From Hofstenia miamia (lineage: Eukaryota; Xenacoelomorpha; Acoela), in NCBI GenBank assembly GCA_004352715.1, contig SCFE01000003.1, positions 3,181,794 through 3,245,793 on the forward strand: 64,000 nucleotides of DNA, read 5' to 3'. Of the stretch, positions 48,010-59,842 are shown one piece after another. The notes under the pieces were generated by a model. It did no database searches. It saw nothing but the letters and a program-made list of their open reading frames with translations, and was not told the DNA's origin. Numbering within the stretch: position 1 is the stretch's first letter; every line of letters starts with the position of its first letter. A program made the translations under genes and the position numbers.

Positions 48010-50340
48010 TAATATTTTCTCTGCATATGTCTACTTCGTTATTTTTCACAATAAAATGTACAGTGCAAAGCTGCTCATGATTTTGATAATATGTGAATAA
48101 GAACTATGTAATTTAACTCATTCTGAATCTACACTCTGAATGTTTTCCTTTTATTCATTAGCTAAATAGACTTATGACGCTGCCAAAAAAGACTTTGTTA
48201 CACAAGCAAACCACTTACTTTCAAATCGTGCGCAGTGAAAAGGACGCCGCATCTGTTGCGCATGATTAAAACATACAACGATCTGAAGAGACTTGATAAA
48301 CGCTTTGGATTGGTTAATGCAACATATAGTATCCCACCAAACTGGAGATGCTCAAGGTGCTCCTTTATCCCTACCCTAACTACTTGAATCTATTATGGGG
48401 TTAACAAGAGAAGAAATTATAACAGACTTATTAAATCTAAACTAATATGAATCTAATAAATCATGCTGAAAATTAGAAAGTAATGGTATTTAGGATATAG
48501 GCCTATGCTAGGAATTCATATTGCCAGTCTTGCAAATTAACCAGTATATTTAAATACTAAGAAGACTTTTACTGATTAAAGAATACAATTTTGGGAGTTT
48601 TTTGAAAGGTTTATTTTAGGGGTGCGGGTAGGCTGGAGTTAGGTCAACATCTTGACGGGCTAAGGTAGAGTCAGATAGAAGGAGTTTTTCTTTAAATGAG
48701 GTAGGTTATTCAATAATGTTGTCATTAATTACCTTGATTTAGGGTTGCCATGGGAATGGGATCAATAATTTTCGTGGGAATTCTCATGGGAATGATTGGT
48801 TGTTTTAGATAAAAAGAAAATTTAGAAAATATAATATTTGGATAAAATATAAGATTTTAAGCAAAATAATAAAAATATTATTGCAAGGTACTTATCGAAT
48901 ATAAACTACTAATTGTGGAATGCGGCTTCGTCACGCTATAAAAACAAAAATTTTGATAGGATGAAAGCAAAATTATCTAACACACTTCTACAGTTCTCTT
49001 CAAAACCAATTTGTCACCGAATGGAATATAATGATTGCCCCGAATAAACAAACGGTCTCAAGCTACTTGCATGAAATTGTTTCGCTGTTGCATTTGAAAA
49101 AAGAATGTCAAAATTATGTGAAAGCCGCTTCTACTACAGCTTCAAATTCTGTGCTGTATAGCGAGATCAAAATTTTAAGCTGAAAACGAAAGTGATGTTT
49201 ATTTTCTATGATATTGCATTGCTTAATATTCGGCGGCCTTGTCTAATTTGATTGTTTCACGCACACAGTGTTAAAAAATAATCCAAAATTAATTAGCTAC
49301 CAAGAACATTCTATATTGAAGGCATTTATGGTTGCAAATCATCTATTATTTAAAAAATATAAATTTTATTCTTCCAAGCTTGCATTTTTATCTTCAAGCA
49401 GTCCACTAAATATTTACCTAACGATGCTGCTCGACAACAAAAACCGTTTTGCCTCGAGAATCAGGTGCAAAAAATTAAAGTCGTATTTAGCAATTTTGAA
49501 TGTTAGTTTATAACTAAGAGAAAACGAAAATATGTTAACAAAATGAATACGTTTGAAAAATTTCTAAATGGAAATTATATCACAAAGTTCATTTTATAAA
49601 TTTGAATTTGCAGCAATTATTGCAGCGGCAATACAACGATCAGCATAGGAACGCCTTCATCAAGATTTGAAAGCATTTGAATCGCGATATATATAAGAAT
49701 CAATCAAAAATATTATTCTCATTTATTTATTGATGCATGTGAAATAATTTTTCTTACTTTAATTATGTTTGTGAAAAATAGTGAGAGCTACACGTAAAAC
49801 TTCATACAGTATGAATTATAATTTACAAATGAAAATTGCTCGAAAATTATTATTATCAAGTGATACGAAATGGCTGTACTAAGCTTAAAAGATGTCTAAT
49901 TTGACTTTGTCAATAAAATTAAGCTCTTTTTAAAATTAAAAAAAAATGGCGTACAGAATCAATCAAGCAAAAAATTATTGCTATTTTCAGTAACGGCACA
50001 ATTTTTGAACTAGAAATTTCAATTTTAAGGACAGGCAAAATTTTAAAAATTCGTGGACAGTGTATTCAACGCAATTAATGTAGCTAATGAAAATCATAGC
50101 TAGAGTTTCCCCATGAAAAATATGCTTCGATATCACTCTGGATTTAGTGAATATTTCAAATTATTGCATAAATGCGAACAATGAGCTCTTAGAGACCAGG
50201 TTGCAGTATCATTACATATATTAAGACATTATTTTTTACTTGTTTGCTAATTTCCTTTAAAATAAAAATAATCAACAATATATTTTGCTAATAATTAGCA
50301 TTTTCAGAAAACTTGAAACATAAAATTTGTAGAGAATTAT
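48010..50340. other. Gene-free AT-rich stretch
   Basis: I recognise no gene or element end. Confidence 0.35.
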
Positions 50341-50349
50341 GATATAATG

Positions 50350-50470
50350 TACTTCATTTCTAAACACAGCTATAAATATATGGAATGAATTATCAAAGTA
50401 TATCAAACAAATAAATAAATAAAAAAAACTTTTAGATTTATGTTAAAAAAATACTTTTGCACCTATAATA
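50350..50470 (+). pseudogene. C-terminal tail of a LINE reverse transcriptase
   Basis: The plus strand reads LNTAINIWNELSKYIKQ, then a stop, then KKLLDLC, another stop and KNTFA. This fits the last conserved block of many LINE RTs (W-N-x-L-P, then F-K-x-x-L-K). Isolated and short. Confidence 0.4.
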
Positions 50471-50547
50471 TAAAAAGACTGAAATAGCAATAAATTTGAT
50501 AACTCAATCAATAGAAACTAACATCGCCATAACCCAAGTTAATTATC

Positions 50548-51681
50548 AGTAGTAGAAGCCGCGGCAAGGAGATCTCACTTTTTTCTGATTGGTCGAGAGG
50601 TGGAGGCANNNNNNNNNNNNNNNNNNNNNNNNNNNNNNNNNNNNNNNNNNNNNNNNNNNNNNNNNNNNNNNNNNNNNNNNNNNNNNNNNNNNNNNNNNNN
50701 NNNNNNNNNNNNNNNNNNNNNNNNNNNNNNNNNNNNNNNNNNNNNNNNNNNNNNNNNNNNNNNNNNNNNNNNNNNNNNNNNNNNNNNNNNNNNNNNNNNN
50801 NNNNNNNNNNNNNNNNNNNNNNNNNNNNNNNNNNNNNNNNNNNNNNNNNNNNNNNNNNNNNNNNNNNNNNNNNNNNNNNNNNNNNNNNNNNNNNNNNNNN
50901 NNNNNNNNNNNNNNNNNNNNNNNNNNNNNNNNNNNNNNNNNNNNNNNNNNNNNNNNNNNNNNNNNNNNNNNNNNNNNNNNNNNNNNNNNNNNNNNNNNNN
51001 NNNNNNNNNNNNNNNNNNNNNNNNNNNNNNNNNNNNNNNNNNNNNNNNNNNNNNNNNNNNNNNNNNNNNNNNNNNNNNNNNNNNNNNNNNNNNNNNNNNN
51101 NNNNNNNNNNNNNNNNNNNNNNNNNNNNNNNNNNNNNNNNNNNNNNNNNNNNNNNNNNNNNNNNNNNNNNNNNNNNNNNNNNNNNNNNNNNNNNNNNNNN
51201 NNNNNNNNNNNNNNNNNNNNNNNNNNNNNNNNNNNNNNNNNNNNNNNNNNNNNNNNNNNNNNNNNNNNNNNNNNNNNNNNNNNNNNNNNNNNNNNNNNNN
51301 NNNNNNNNNNNNNNNNNNNNNNNNNNNNNNNNNNNNNNNNNNNNNNNNNNNNNNNNNNNNNNNNNNNNNNNNNNNNNNNNNNNNNNNNNNNNNNNNNNNN
51401 NNNNNNNNNNNNNNNNNNNNNNNNNNNNNNNNNNNNNNNNNNNNNNNNNNNNNNNNNNNNNNNNNNNNNNNNNNNNNNNNNNNNNNNNNNNNNNNNNNNN
51501 NNNNNNNNNNNNNNNNNNNNNNNNNNNNNNNNNNNNNNNNNNNNNNNNNNNNNNNNNNNNNNNNNNNNNNNNNNNNNNNNNNNNNNNNNNNNNNNNNNNN
51601 NNNNNNNNGTGAGATCTCCTTGCCTCCACCTCTCGACCAATCAGAAAAAAGTGAGATCTCCTTGCCGCGGCTTCTACTACT
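50548..51681. mobile_element. Polinton-like insertion with intact ends, interior in a gap
   Basis: Both ends start AGTAGTAGAAGCCGCGGCAA when read inward and are identical for the 61 bases visible on the left. ATTATC flanks both sides (50542-50547 and 51682-51687), a perfect 6-bp target duplication, and the element starts with 5'-AG. Both features are Polinton hallmarks. CCAAT boxes lie at 50588-50592 (inverse) and 51637-51641. The gap at 50609-51608 is a nominal 1000 N, so the true interior, possibly a full-length element, is unknown. Confidence 0.75.
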
Positions 51682-51949
51682 ATTATCACAATTATTTGTA
51701 AATATTTCTTGATTTATTTTATTTTCTTTCGTCACTATTTTTTTCTTGACGCTTTCAGAATTGTTATCAGTATTTTTTATTACTCAAGTAATTTCTGAAT
51801 ATACGTTTTTCTTCTTCTTCAACTTCATAAAGTTAATAAAAATACTGTCTTCCATTTCATTACCCTTTGCTAAATAAGTGAATTTCATTGCATCTTGCAA
51901 AGATTTAAAGATTTTAACTTTTTCAAAATCTTCAGTTATTAAAAATGAA

Positions 51950-53150
51950 TGCTTTTAATCAGTTATGTCAAAAAAATTCAAAAATCAGTAATTAATTCAC
52001 AACTTAAAGAAACCAAGAGAAAAATCATTAATACTAATGATTTACTCCAGCAAAAACGGAAAGAATTATGTCAGGAAACTTAGAAAGAATCATAAAAGAA
52101 AAAGATAAAATGCAAAAACCTACCTGTATATATTTTTAATGCTAAAAATACTATTCAAAATATGACTATTTCAATTCCTGATTACATTCTAGAAATAATT
52201 TAAAACGGTCCTAAGCAAATCATCCAAATTAAGCTTAACCAACTGGATGTATTTACAGAATTTGAAGATTTCTTACCAACTAAAGATCGTTTTCTAAAGA
52301 ATCTCAATCAATGCTCACATGAATATTGCATAAATAGAAAAACTGATAAAGATTTAAGGCAATTGTAAGATTTTTTGAGAAACCCATCTACAAGCTATAC
52401 CTTATGATAAAATAATTAGAATTGAAATCATTAATAACAACGACTACAACTAAAAAATGATAGGCATTCTAAATAGTGAAGAGTTTGAAAAGATACAAAA
52501 ACAAAAAATACAAAAAACTCTTATGCAATTGTCTATGAGAATAAATTTAATGCAAAATTATTATTTTTATTTAAACAAAGAATTGCAAATCAACTAGTAG
52601 CTATCCGCTTCAAATGTATATGGTCTTGCCAAGATCGACAAAAAAGAAATGCGGCTCCACAAAAATATTACTATCTGACAATCTAAATAATAAACCATGC
52701 AAATTACCAGAAGCAAAAATAAACACAAATACAAGAACATTTTCTGATCATATTATCAAACAAGATGTGAGTAAGTTTGTAGTCCGATATTAAAAGTTTA
52801 TACCCCAATGTTCCTTTAGAAAAAGCAATAGACAGTAATATACATTTTAAAAAACAAAGATATAATGATTTATGACATAAATTACGAAACAACAAAGGCG
52901 CTGTTATTGCGAGCAACAAACAATTAATTGCAGAAAGATGGTTTAGCCATGGGTAGTTCCCTAAGACCAAATCTAGCTAACATCTATTTAAACTTTATTG
53001 AGAAAAAATATGCATCAAATAACATCAGATTTCATTATTATGAAAGATACATGGACGATATATTTTCTATAGTAAATAATAAAGAAGATGCAGAATTGAT
53101 ACTAACAAAATTAAATACAATAGATGACAACATAATATAGATAAGATAAT
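51950..53150 (+). pseudogene. Penelope-like element reverse transcriptase relic
   Basis: In broken frames the plus strand carries a lysine-rich N-terminal helix (about 51965-52090), then ISIPDYILEII (about 52165), and at 52928-53140 the diagnostic Penelope RT blocks DGLAMGSSLRPNLANIYLNF and RYMDDIF, the latter holding the catalytic aspartate pair. The GIY-YIG nuclease expected downstream is not seen. Stops and frame changes mark it as dead. It starts about 260 bp outside the right target duplication of the Polinton-like insertion, so the two are separate insertions. Confidence 0.75.
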
Positions 53151-54405
53151 ATAAGCTATATTCATTTGAATTTTTTACAATATGTAACTGATATTTCAAA
53201 TGAATAGCGTCATTAACTACTAAGTACACTGAAAAAATGAATAACAAAAATGAAAAAACACTGGTGCGGATAGTTTACTAATTACAATTTATTGTATAGT
53301 CGTTATTATAAAATTTAAATCATATCCATGATCTACCTGATATAAACTTTTGTTTGAGAATTAATGATTTTAATTCTTTCTTGAATTTTTTAGGTTGTCT
53401 ATTATTTTCATTTTTTTGGCAATTCATTCCAGTTAAAAATTGCAGTATTAATAAAGGATTGACTTATGATATTTTTTTTGATCGTTTATTTTGCTTCAGA
53501 CAGTCTGTCGAAAATGAGAATGATATCTCGTCTTCTTCTCGCCTTCTTCTTCTATTGAAAGGGCCGTTAGCCAGGAAGAGCAACCTTAGCGTGTTATTGT
53601 TTTAATAGCATTTTGCTGATCTGTATTCAGTTTCTTTAACATCTGTTGACACCTAGATTCGATTTTATCATGTTTTTCTTTTAAACAGATCTTCAAGAGG
53701 TTCTTCTGTTCAGCTGCAGTAGTCGGTAATATTTTGTGCGATTGTGATAAAATTAATCTTTTCAAGGGATTTATATTCTACCGCCCACTAAAAATTCTGC
53801 TCCAAAACTACTTACGATATTTTATTGCTCCATATTTGTTCTAGAGAATTTTCATTGCACTAAACCACACCACCACTCAAAAATTTTGAATCCTTACTTC
53901 CTAGAAGATACAGAATCATTTTTTAAAATATCATCTTTAATATTATTACCAATAGGAATCTTATAAAAACGTGATGCTAATGCATTTTCATAACGTTATT
54001 AATAGAAAAATAAAATTTAATTTTCACTCTAAACAGCTTTTTATAAAACTAATTTTTAATATAATACATTTGTACAAGAACATTTGCACTCTTTCCAATG
54101 CAATTGAAAACCCTATTGACTTCAAATCAGATCCAAATGATCTTGCTGATTTTATTGAATAAAATCAAATTTCACCAAGAACTGAAAATATAATGGTATT
54201 TATTTTTTTCAAAATGCGACTAAATTTTTTAATCAGGGAACTTTAATGAAAAAATAATTTTACAATCTCTAAAATTGGCAATCTTTTAATTCACTCTTTC
54301 TTAACTAAAAAATATTTTTGCCTCACTTCAGACCCATGGGTACCCACTTTAAAAAAATCTTGCCCCATACCCGCCCCGCCCACTATGCCACATGAATCGA
54401 CTCAC
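53151..54405. other. Gene-free stretch
   Basis: No gene recognised. The 63-residue frame at 53971-54162 may belong to an eroded retroelement but shows no clear motif. Confidence 0.35.
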
Positions 54406-54497
54406 CTCAACTCTGGTACATTAGTATATAAGATATTAGCATAGTTTAAATTACTCATAACGAATGCATGAAACATTTGAATTACTGCAATTGGGGG

Positions 54498-55220
54498 GTA
54501 ACTGTTGGGAAACATGGGATATCTTTCTAATACCTATAGCCATTTTTTTAATAATAGTATTTATTTGCAACGTGAAGATTTGAATCTATTATAACTCCTA
54601 GATGTACTTTCTGTCAATGTGCATTTGTCCTTCTGTAATTAACAACATTTAAACAATTGATTTAATTTGAAATTTCGTTATATATTGATTTATCATTATC
54701 AAATAACAATGTTGGTAAAGTGGATAATTAATTACAAAGATTTTTGCTTTTTGTGGGACCATGTATACACAATATTAATTCTTTCTTAAAAAGCATTTAC
54801 TGTTTATAAGGCTACAACAATCCTGTAAATTTCATGCAACAAAGATAATGTTCTTTATTGAACATCCAATGAATGCATTAATACTATTGCAAAAGCTTAC
54901 AATGACCTTTTTCATACAAATTTCTTTCTGGATAGAAATAGTCACTATTTTTGCTTTTATAAATTTCATGTGGCAATAAATATTCAGTCACTGCTTTTAT
55001 ATGTGCGGGATATTATACACTTGCATGCTTTTTCTCAACTATAAATGAGCATTTATAACTTAACTTAATAAACTCTTGGTTGGGTAATAACATTCTTTGT
55101 TTATCTATTTATTTGACAAATCCACTTTAAATTTTGTANGGTACTGGTAACTATTGGGAAACACGAAACATGGGATATCTTTCTAATACCTACATCCATT
55201 TTTTTAATAATAATATTTAA
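54498..55220. repeat. Duplication around a single-N join in the LINE
   Basis: GTAACTNTTGGGAAACA..GGATATCTTTCTAATACC-type sequence occurs at 54498-54564 and again at 55146-55220, right after the lone N at 55139, with small differences. Confidence 0.7.
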
Positions 55221-55930
55221 ACTTATTAACAGGTATAACAGATGTATTATTGAATTTTATTGAATAGTCCGAGATTTCCGTTTTTATTCTAAAAGGTTGC
55301 ATTATGCAAAATTCCGTTTTTTTCGTATTAATACGCAATCTATGCATGTTAAAATAGTTGCTCAATTGTATACAATTCGATTCAATAACTTTTACAGCTT
55401 TATCTAAGGATTTAATTCCACAGTAAATAGATATATCATCGGCGCATTGTGTTATTTTGCAGTCAGTATTTTCCTTTATGTCCTTCACATAAATATTAAA
55501 AAGCAATGGACCTAGTATGGTTTCTTGAGGAACACCATTATTGAGAGAAAACCAATTTGAAAAAGTATCATTTGATTTACCTCGCTGAAGACTATTAGTA
55601 ATTAGATATAAGTTGTGCACTGTTAAGAGAAAAACCAATATTTTTTAATTTTTTTATTAATATCTCATGATTAATAGAATTGAATGCGTTTGAGAGGTCA
55701 AGACAGGCAATCGCAACAAATTTATTAGATTCTAATAATGCTCTCCATTTTTCTGTAGCTTGTATAAGTGCATCTGATGTTGACACCTTGGGTCGTCTTT
55801 TTGTAAATTAGAGTAATATGAACCTGTTTCAAGAAATCAGAAAAAAATATTTCCTTTTAAGCATTCATTAAAATATAATTTAAAGGTTCGGCAATATATT
55901 TCGCGTTATTTTTTAGTAACCATAGTGGAA
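55204..55930 (-). pseudogene. LINE reverse transcriptase domain (part of the split LINE)
   Basis: Two overlapping minus-strand frames (55786-55595 and 55638-55204) carry RT motif A (LDLSNAFNSINHEILIKKL), motif B (GVPQETILGPLLF) and motif C as CADD. The frame changes between A and B near 55620. The tail (MHRLRINTKKTEFCIM) is the usual block after motif C. The Y-to-C change before the DD and the frameshift argue that it is inactive. Confidence 0.8.
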
Positions 55931-57375
55931 TTTTTGATTTTAGTTTCTTGATTGCCTTAAGTACTTCAAAACTTTTTTCTTATAAAATTGTATTTTTAAA
56001 AAGAACGAAATTCAATACATATAAAATTAACATTATAATGATCATTTTTTGGGTGATCGATACTGAAAAACTTGTACAATTGTTGAGATGCTGAGGATAA
56101 CACTATTTAATAAGTTTGTGATCAAGATTACACATATTAGACAGGAATTGCATGAACCCTAAGCACCATATCTTGATAAAAGAAGTGTAGCATTTCCCCG
56201 CTTTAAAATTACTGACAATTGCTGGAAAAAATATGTAGAAATCGTATTCAGATCGCAAGAGGCACTTCTGACAGAAGACATAAAAAACATCTTGGAGAAT
56301 GCTTTGATAGCAATTGGTGACCATCCTCCTAGAGCTTCCACCGATAGTGATATGAAGGATATACCAGCAGGTGAACATGATTCTGTGTATTTATTAAGCT
56401 TTCCGTTATCTGAAACTTCCAGAGCATGACCAGCATTAGTACCCGCAAGAGAAACAATCGAAGGCTGCAGTGAACTAATTACAGTCACGCCTAGAGCCGC
56501 TGGTCAGCCAGAAGACCAGCATGGCAAAAAGATGTCCACAGGAAGAGAACGAGACTCAGTGAGGTTAGAATTTTCAAGCACAAGAGACAAAGCACATTTA
56601 GAAGCAGTTGCAAAAATAGCGTCCATGGGTCGATCATGACACGTAATTCTTTCGCCATCAACCGCGCATGACATAGCATGATCACAGAATAAATTCGAAG
56701 GCTTAAATCATTTTGGACATTTTTTGTCATAATCAATTAAGGGGATGCCAAGTCGATAACAAAGCAAAATTCGGAATTCTACAGGAGCGAAGTAAACGAA
56801 GTAAAGACCAAATGCTTTCAAGGAAATGGCAGCCAATCAATCCACACTTCCTGGTATGGAAGAAGAGAGAAGTCTTGTTTTATCTCGACGAGACAAACTG
56901 GAGGATAAACAAGTATCCTGGCTAACTTGCTCTAAAAGTGAACAAATAGACTTCTGTTCTTTTGGGGCCATGTGTAAAGGCATTTCAGACAACACTAGTC
57001 CTTTGCTAGAAAGTTCTTGCAAACACTGATGTGGCACAGAGTAAATATACTCATCAATGGAAACAATCTGTTTACATAGTTCCTTATTGTCCACATATGA
57101 CCCCAAGAACGCAGCAAAAGCAATTGTTAATGCTAGTGGTAATCCAAGACCTCCTTTAGAAATTGGCAAAGATGCCTGTAGTCTTTGTGACACAGAAACA
57201 GCTTAACCTGCTATACTTTCTAGTGACTGATGAACTGCTGAATCAAATTTTTCAAGTTTTGCTTTAACAGTTGTGGGATTAGAAGTTCTTAAATAAAACG
57301 ATATCTTAGGTAGTAAAGCACAGCTCCTCAACAGATGCAATTATAACTGTGAGTCTTCAAGTAACTTTATGTCAT

Positions 57376-58182
57376 TCATAATTTCAATGGACTTAGAAAC
57401 ACGTTTCGAAAAGAACTCTTGGACAAATTTTGAAGACTTGGAGATAGGAGCTCCGATAGTGATAAGACCGTATTTCGTCTGCTGATTGCTTTGGGCAAAG
57501 CACTGAAATCGCAATTAGGATTAGGCGACCAAACTTCACATTTAGTAAAACTAATTTCCAAGCCTACTTTTTTCATAGCTAACACCACAAATTCAAATAC
57601 TTTACACGAAGATAGAACGTCCCTAACCAGAGAACCATAATCAAAATACCATGCGTTGCATGCTAATTCAGGATATTTATCTTTGATAGCAGAAACGATC
57701 GGGTGAATAGCTAAAGCAAACAAAAGGGGAGCCAAGGGATCACCTTGTTGAACTCCGCAAGCTGAAAGCAAGGATTTAGATCCAAATTTCAATCGAGAAG
57801 GCTGGGAGTAGCAAAAATAAACCCAAGGATATAACTGTGGAAAATGAAGTTTAACCTGAGAAAGTATTGCTGAACGATTAAGACTGTTAAATGCATTTTT
57901 GATGTCTACCTGGAGAAATGCTAAATTTGTCTTCGATCCAACAGCTTCCACCAATCCATTCAAAGCATGGATGACGGCTTCACAACCTCCCTTAATGCCT
58001 ACACCAACTTGAAGTGGAGAAAAAAGAGCAGCTGCCCTATTCCTTGACAATTGACATAAGCATTTGGCAATCAATCTTCGAAGAACTTCTCCCACAGCAA
58101 TTGTGCGAATTCCACCGTCCTTTTTCTTCAATGCAAAAAGAATTAGCTCCACAAAGATTTGTTGCAATTTCATCAGGAGCAT
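57376..58182 (-). pseudogene. Reverse transcriptase domain of the decayed retroelement
   Basis: The longest intact frame (268 residues). It has a fingers motif GGIRTIAVGEVLRRLIAKC, motif A QVDIKNAFNSLN, HFPQLYPWVYFCYSQPS, motif B CGVQQGDPLAPLLFALAIHP, and NAWYFDYGSLV at the motif C position. The expected second catalytic aspartate is replaced by tyrosine (DD to DY), so it cannot polymerise normally. The start given is the first in-frame codon after a frameshift; the homologous region begins upstream in another frame. Confidence 0.8.
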
Positions 58183-58389
58183 TACCAGATATTAACCAGT
58201 TGATTACTTCGAGCACGGATGCAATTGCTTTGTCCCCATATTCATGTGTTAGGCATTGGAATGCATTAATCAGATGGGAAGCATAAAGTTTAGAAACACT
58301 GCCAGCAGAATCCCTGGAAAAGCTTTTTACACATTTAATCAGAATATCTTTGCTTATCACGAATGGTTCTGTGTCTACAGTACCATAAT

Positions 58390-58986
58390 CTATGTTATTT
58401 TTAAATTGTTGGGATGCTTCTCCTTCAGTGCATGAAATGTTTTCTCATCGAATCTTAGACCATCAGATCTTAGGGCTGCTATGACTCTAAGAAAACTGCC
58501 TTCGTGACCAAACTGTCTAGCTCTCTTAAAATTTTGCCTGGAACTTACAGAAGATTTGCTTCGAACCAGAGTTGAGCATAATCGCCATTCAACCAACACT
58601 CTAAGTGGCTCTTGAGATTTGACTCTTCGTATTTCAGTTGTTTGAAACCCCCACGAGGAGGAGACCGGAGAACACAAGCAGGAAAATAAAAATTTCCCCC
58701 AATGATGAATAAAACTTGGTTCCCGCTTAACCTTACTAAAAGAGTGATTCACAGCTTTAGCCGAGAGATTACGGCAGCTGATTGGAACAATCTTTCTGGT
58801 AGGAATAGAAAATATTTCAATATCAGAAAGTGAGGGGAATACAGGAGTTATTTCAGGTGAACCATTGACAGTATGATGTTTGACAAGTCCCCAACGGTTA
58901 CACACATCAGAAGCATGCAGACATATGCTACAAATGTTAGTATTTAATGATAGCAACCAAAGCTGCTGTGTAATATTTGTGTGCAA
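58390..58986 (-). pseudogene. N-terminal region of the decayed retroelement
   Basis: A 198-residue frame upstream of the RT in the same direction. It has a CSICLHASDVCNRWGL segment that could be a metal-binding remnant, then FLFSCLCSPVSSS, then arginine-rich sequence, and ends with the helical SFLRVIAALRSDGLRFDEKT and a HP..L block that precedes the RT in relatives. Its stop at 58390 separates it from the pre-RT frame at 58360-58037. Confidence 0.55.
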
Positions 58987-59593
58987 ATTGGATTGCTGAA
59001 CATCTTCTGATTTGTTGATTGAAAAATATTCTCCATCAAATCCAATTCCTATAATTTCATTTAAGGATGTTTCGTTTTTCTTATTGCGTTTTCTTTGTTT
59101 TATGGATATTTAGATTATGTTCTCTTGATGTTATGCTATAAATAATTTTCAAACCCATTAGGATTTATTTCCTGGAATTTTATTTGAGGACCTTCATAAT
59201 AACGTAGGTTTGCATATGTTTGATTTAAAACATTGGAAATTTCAAAATCGGTGATGTATTAATTTCCTTCAAGGTCTACAATTTTTTCTATGTAAGAAGA
59301 ATTTCATTTGGTACAATTCGAGATTTCATTAATCAATCCCCATTTACTCTTTTAGATCAGTAATTTTCTGTATTCATATTTAATATACTCATTATAAGCT
59401 TTAAGATTTTTAGAAAATTAAAATTTCTAGCTTTTTAATATAATGCATAACTTTCAGGAGTACGGGCTTTACAAAAAATTTAAAAGCGTCATTTTTTTGT
59501 TATTAATTCTTTGCAGAAATCGGAAAGCCAAAGCTTGTTCTTTATATTTTTGCGAGACTGGTTAGTAATAAGGAATTGCTTTTACGGACAATA

Positions 59594-59842
59594 AGTAGTA
59601 TATAAGCGAGTGAAGTTCGTGCCACTTTTTTCTGATTGGTCGAGAGGTGGGTCGTAGGAGGTTACACTTTTTTCTGATTGGTCGAGAGGGGTGGCCTTTG
59701 ACCTGAGATGCTGTGGATATCAACGAAGGTCTTTTACTGACTTCATGCATGTACTTTTACTAGTTTTTGTGTTATTTATGTGGCCTAATTTAGTTTGCAT
59801 TTTTTTACTTTCTTTTACTGACGTCATGCATGTACTTTTACT
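59594..59842. repeat. Left terminal repeat of the same insertion
   Basis: Inverse of 62875-63154 but with two CCAAT units (ATTGG at 59635 and 59677) instead of three. One CRE is changed to TGACTTCA near 59737 and the other is intact at 59819-59826. TATATAAG lies at 59599-59606. Confidence 0.85.

Larger units (their letters stand above)
56110..59000 (-). mobile_element. Decayed retroelement: RT with possible restriction-like nuclease
   Basis: A second, different retroelement lies inside the LINE. Minus-strand parts in order: an N-terminal region (58986-58390) ending SFLRVIAALRSDGLRFDEKT; pre-RT block with LISGNAPDEIATNL (58360-58130); after a frameshift KKKDGGIRTIAVGEVLRRL and the RT (58182-57376); a LPISKGGLGLPLA block near 57160; and a C-terminal domain (about 56540-56110) with PVDIFLPCW, a stop, GVTVISSLQ, GHALEV, LNKYTESC and SVEALGGW. 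RT motif A is VDIKNAFNSLNR, motif B GVQQGDPLAPLLF, motif C is YFDYG. The RT type is neither LINE-jockey nor Penelope. I recall relatives with this layout in invertebrate and plant sequences but cannot name the clade. Confidence 0.65.
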
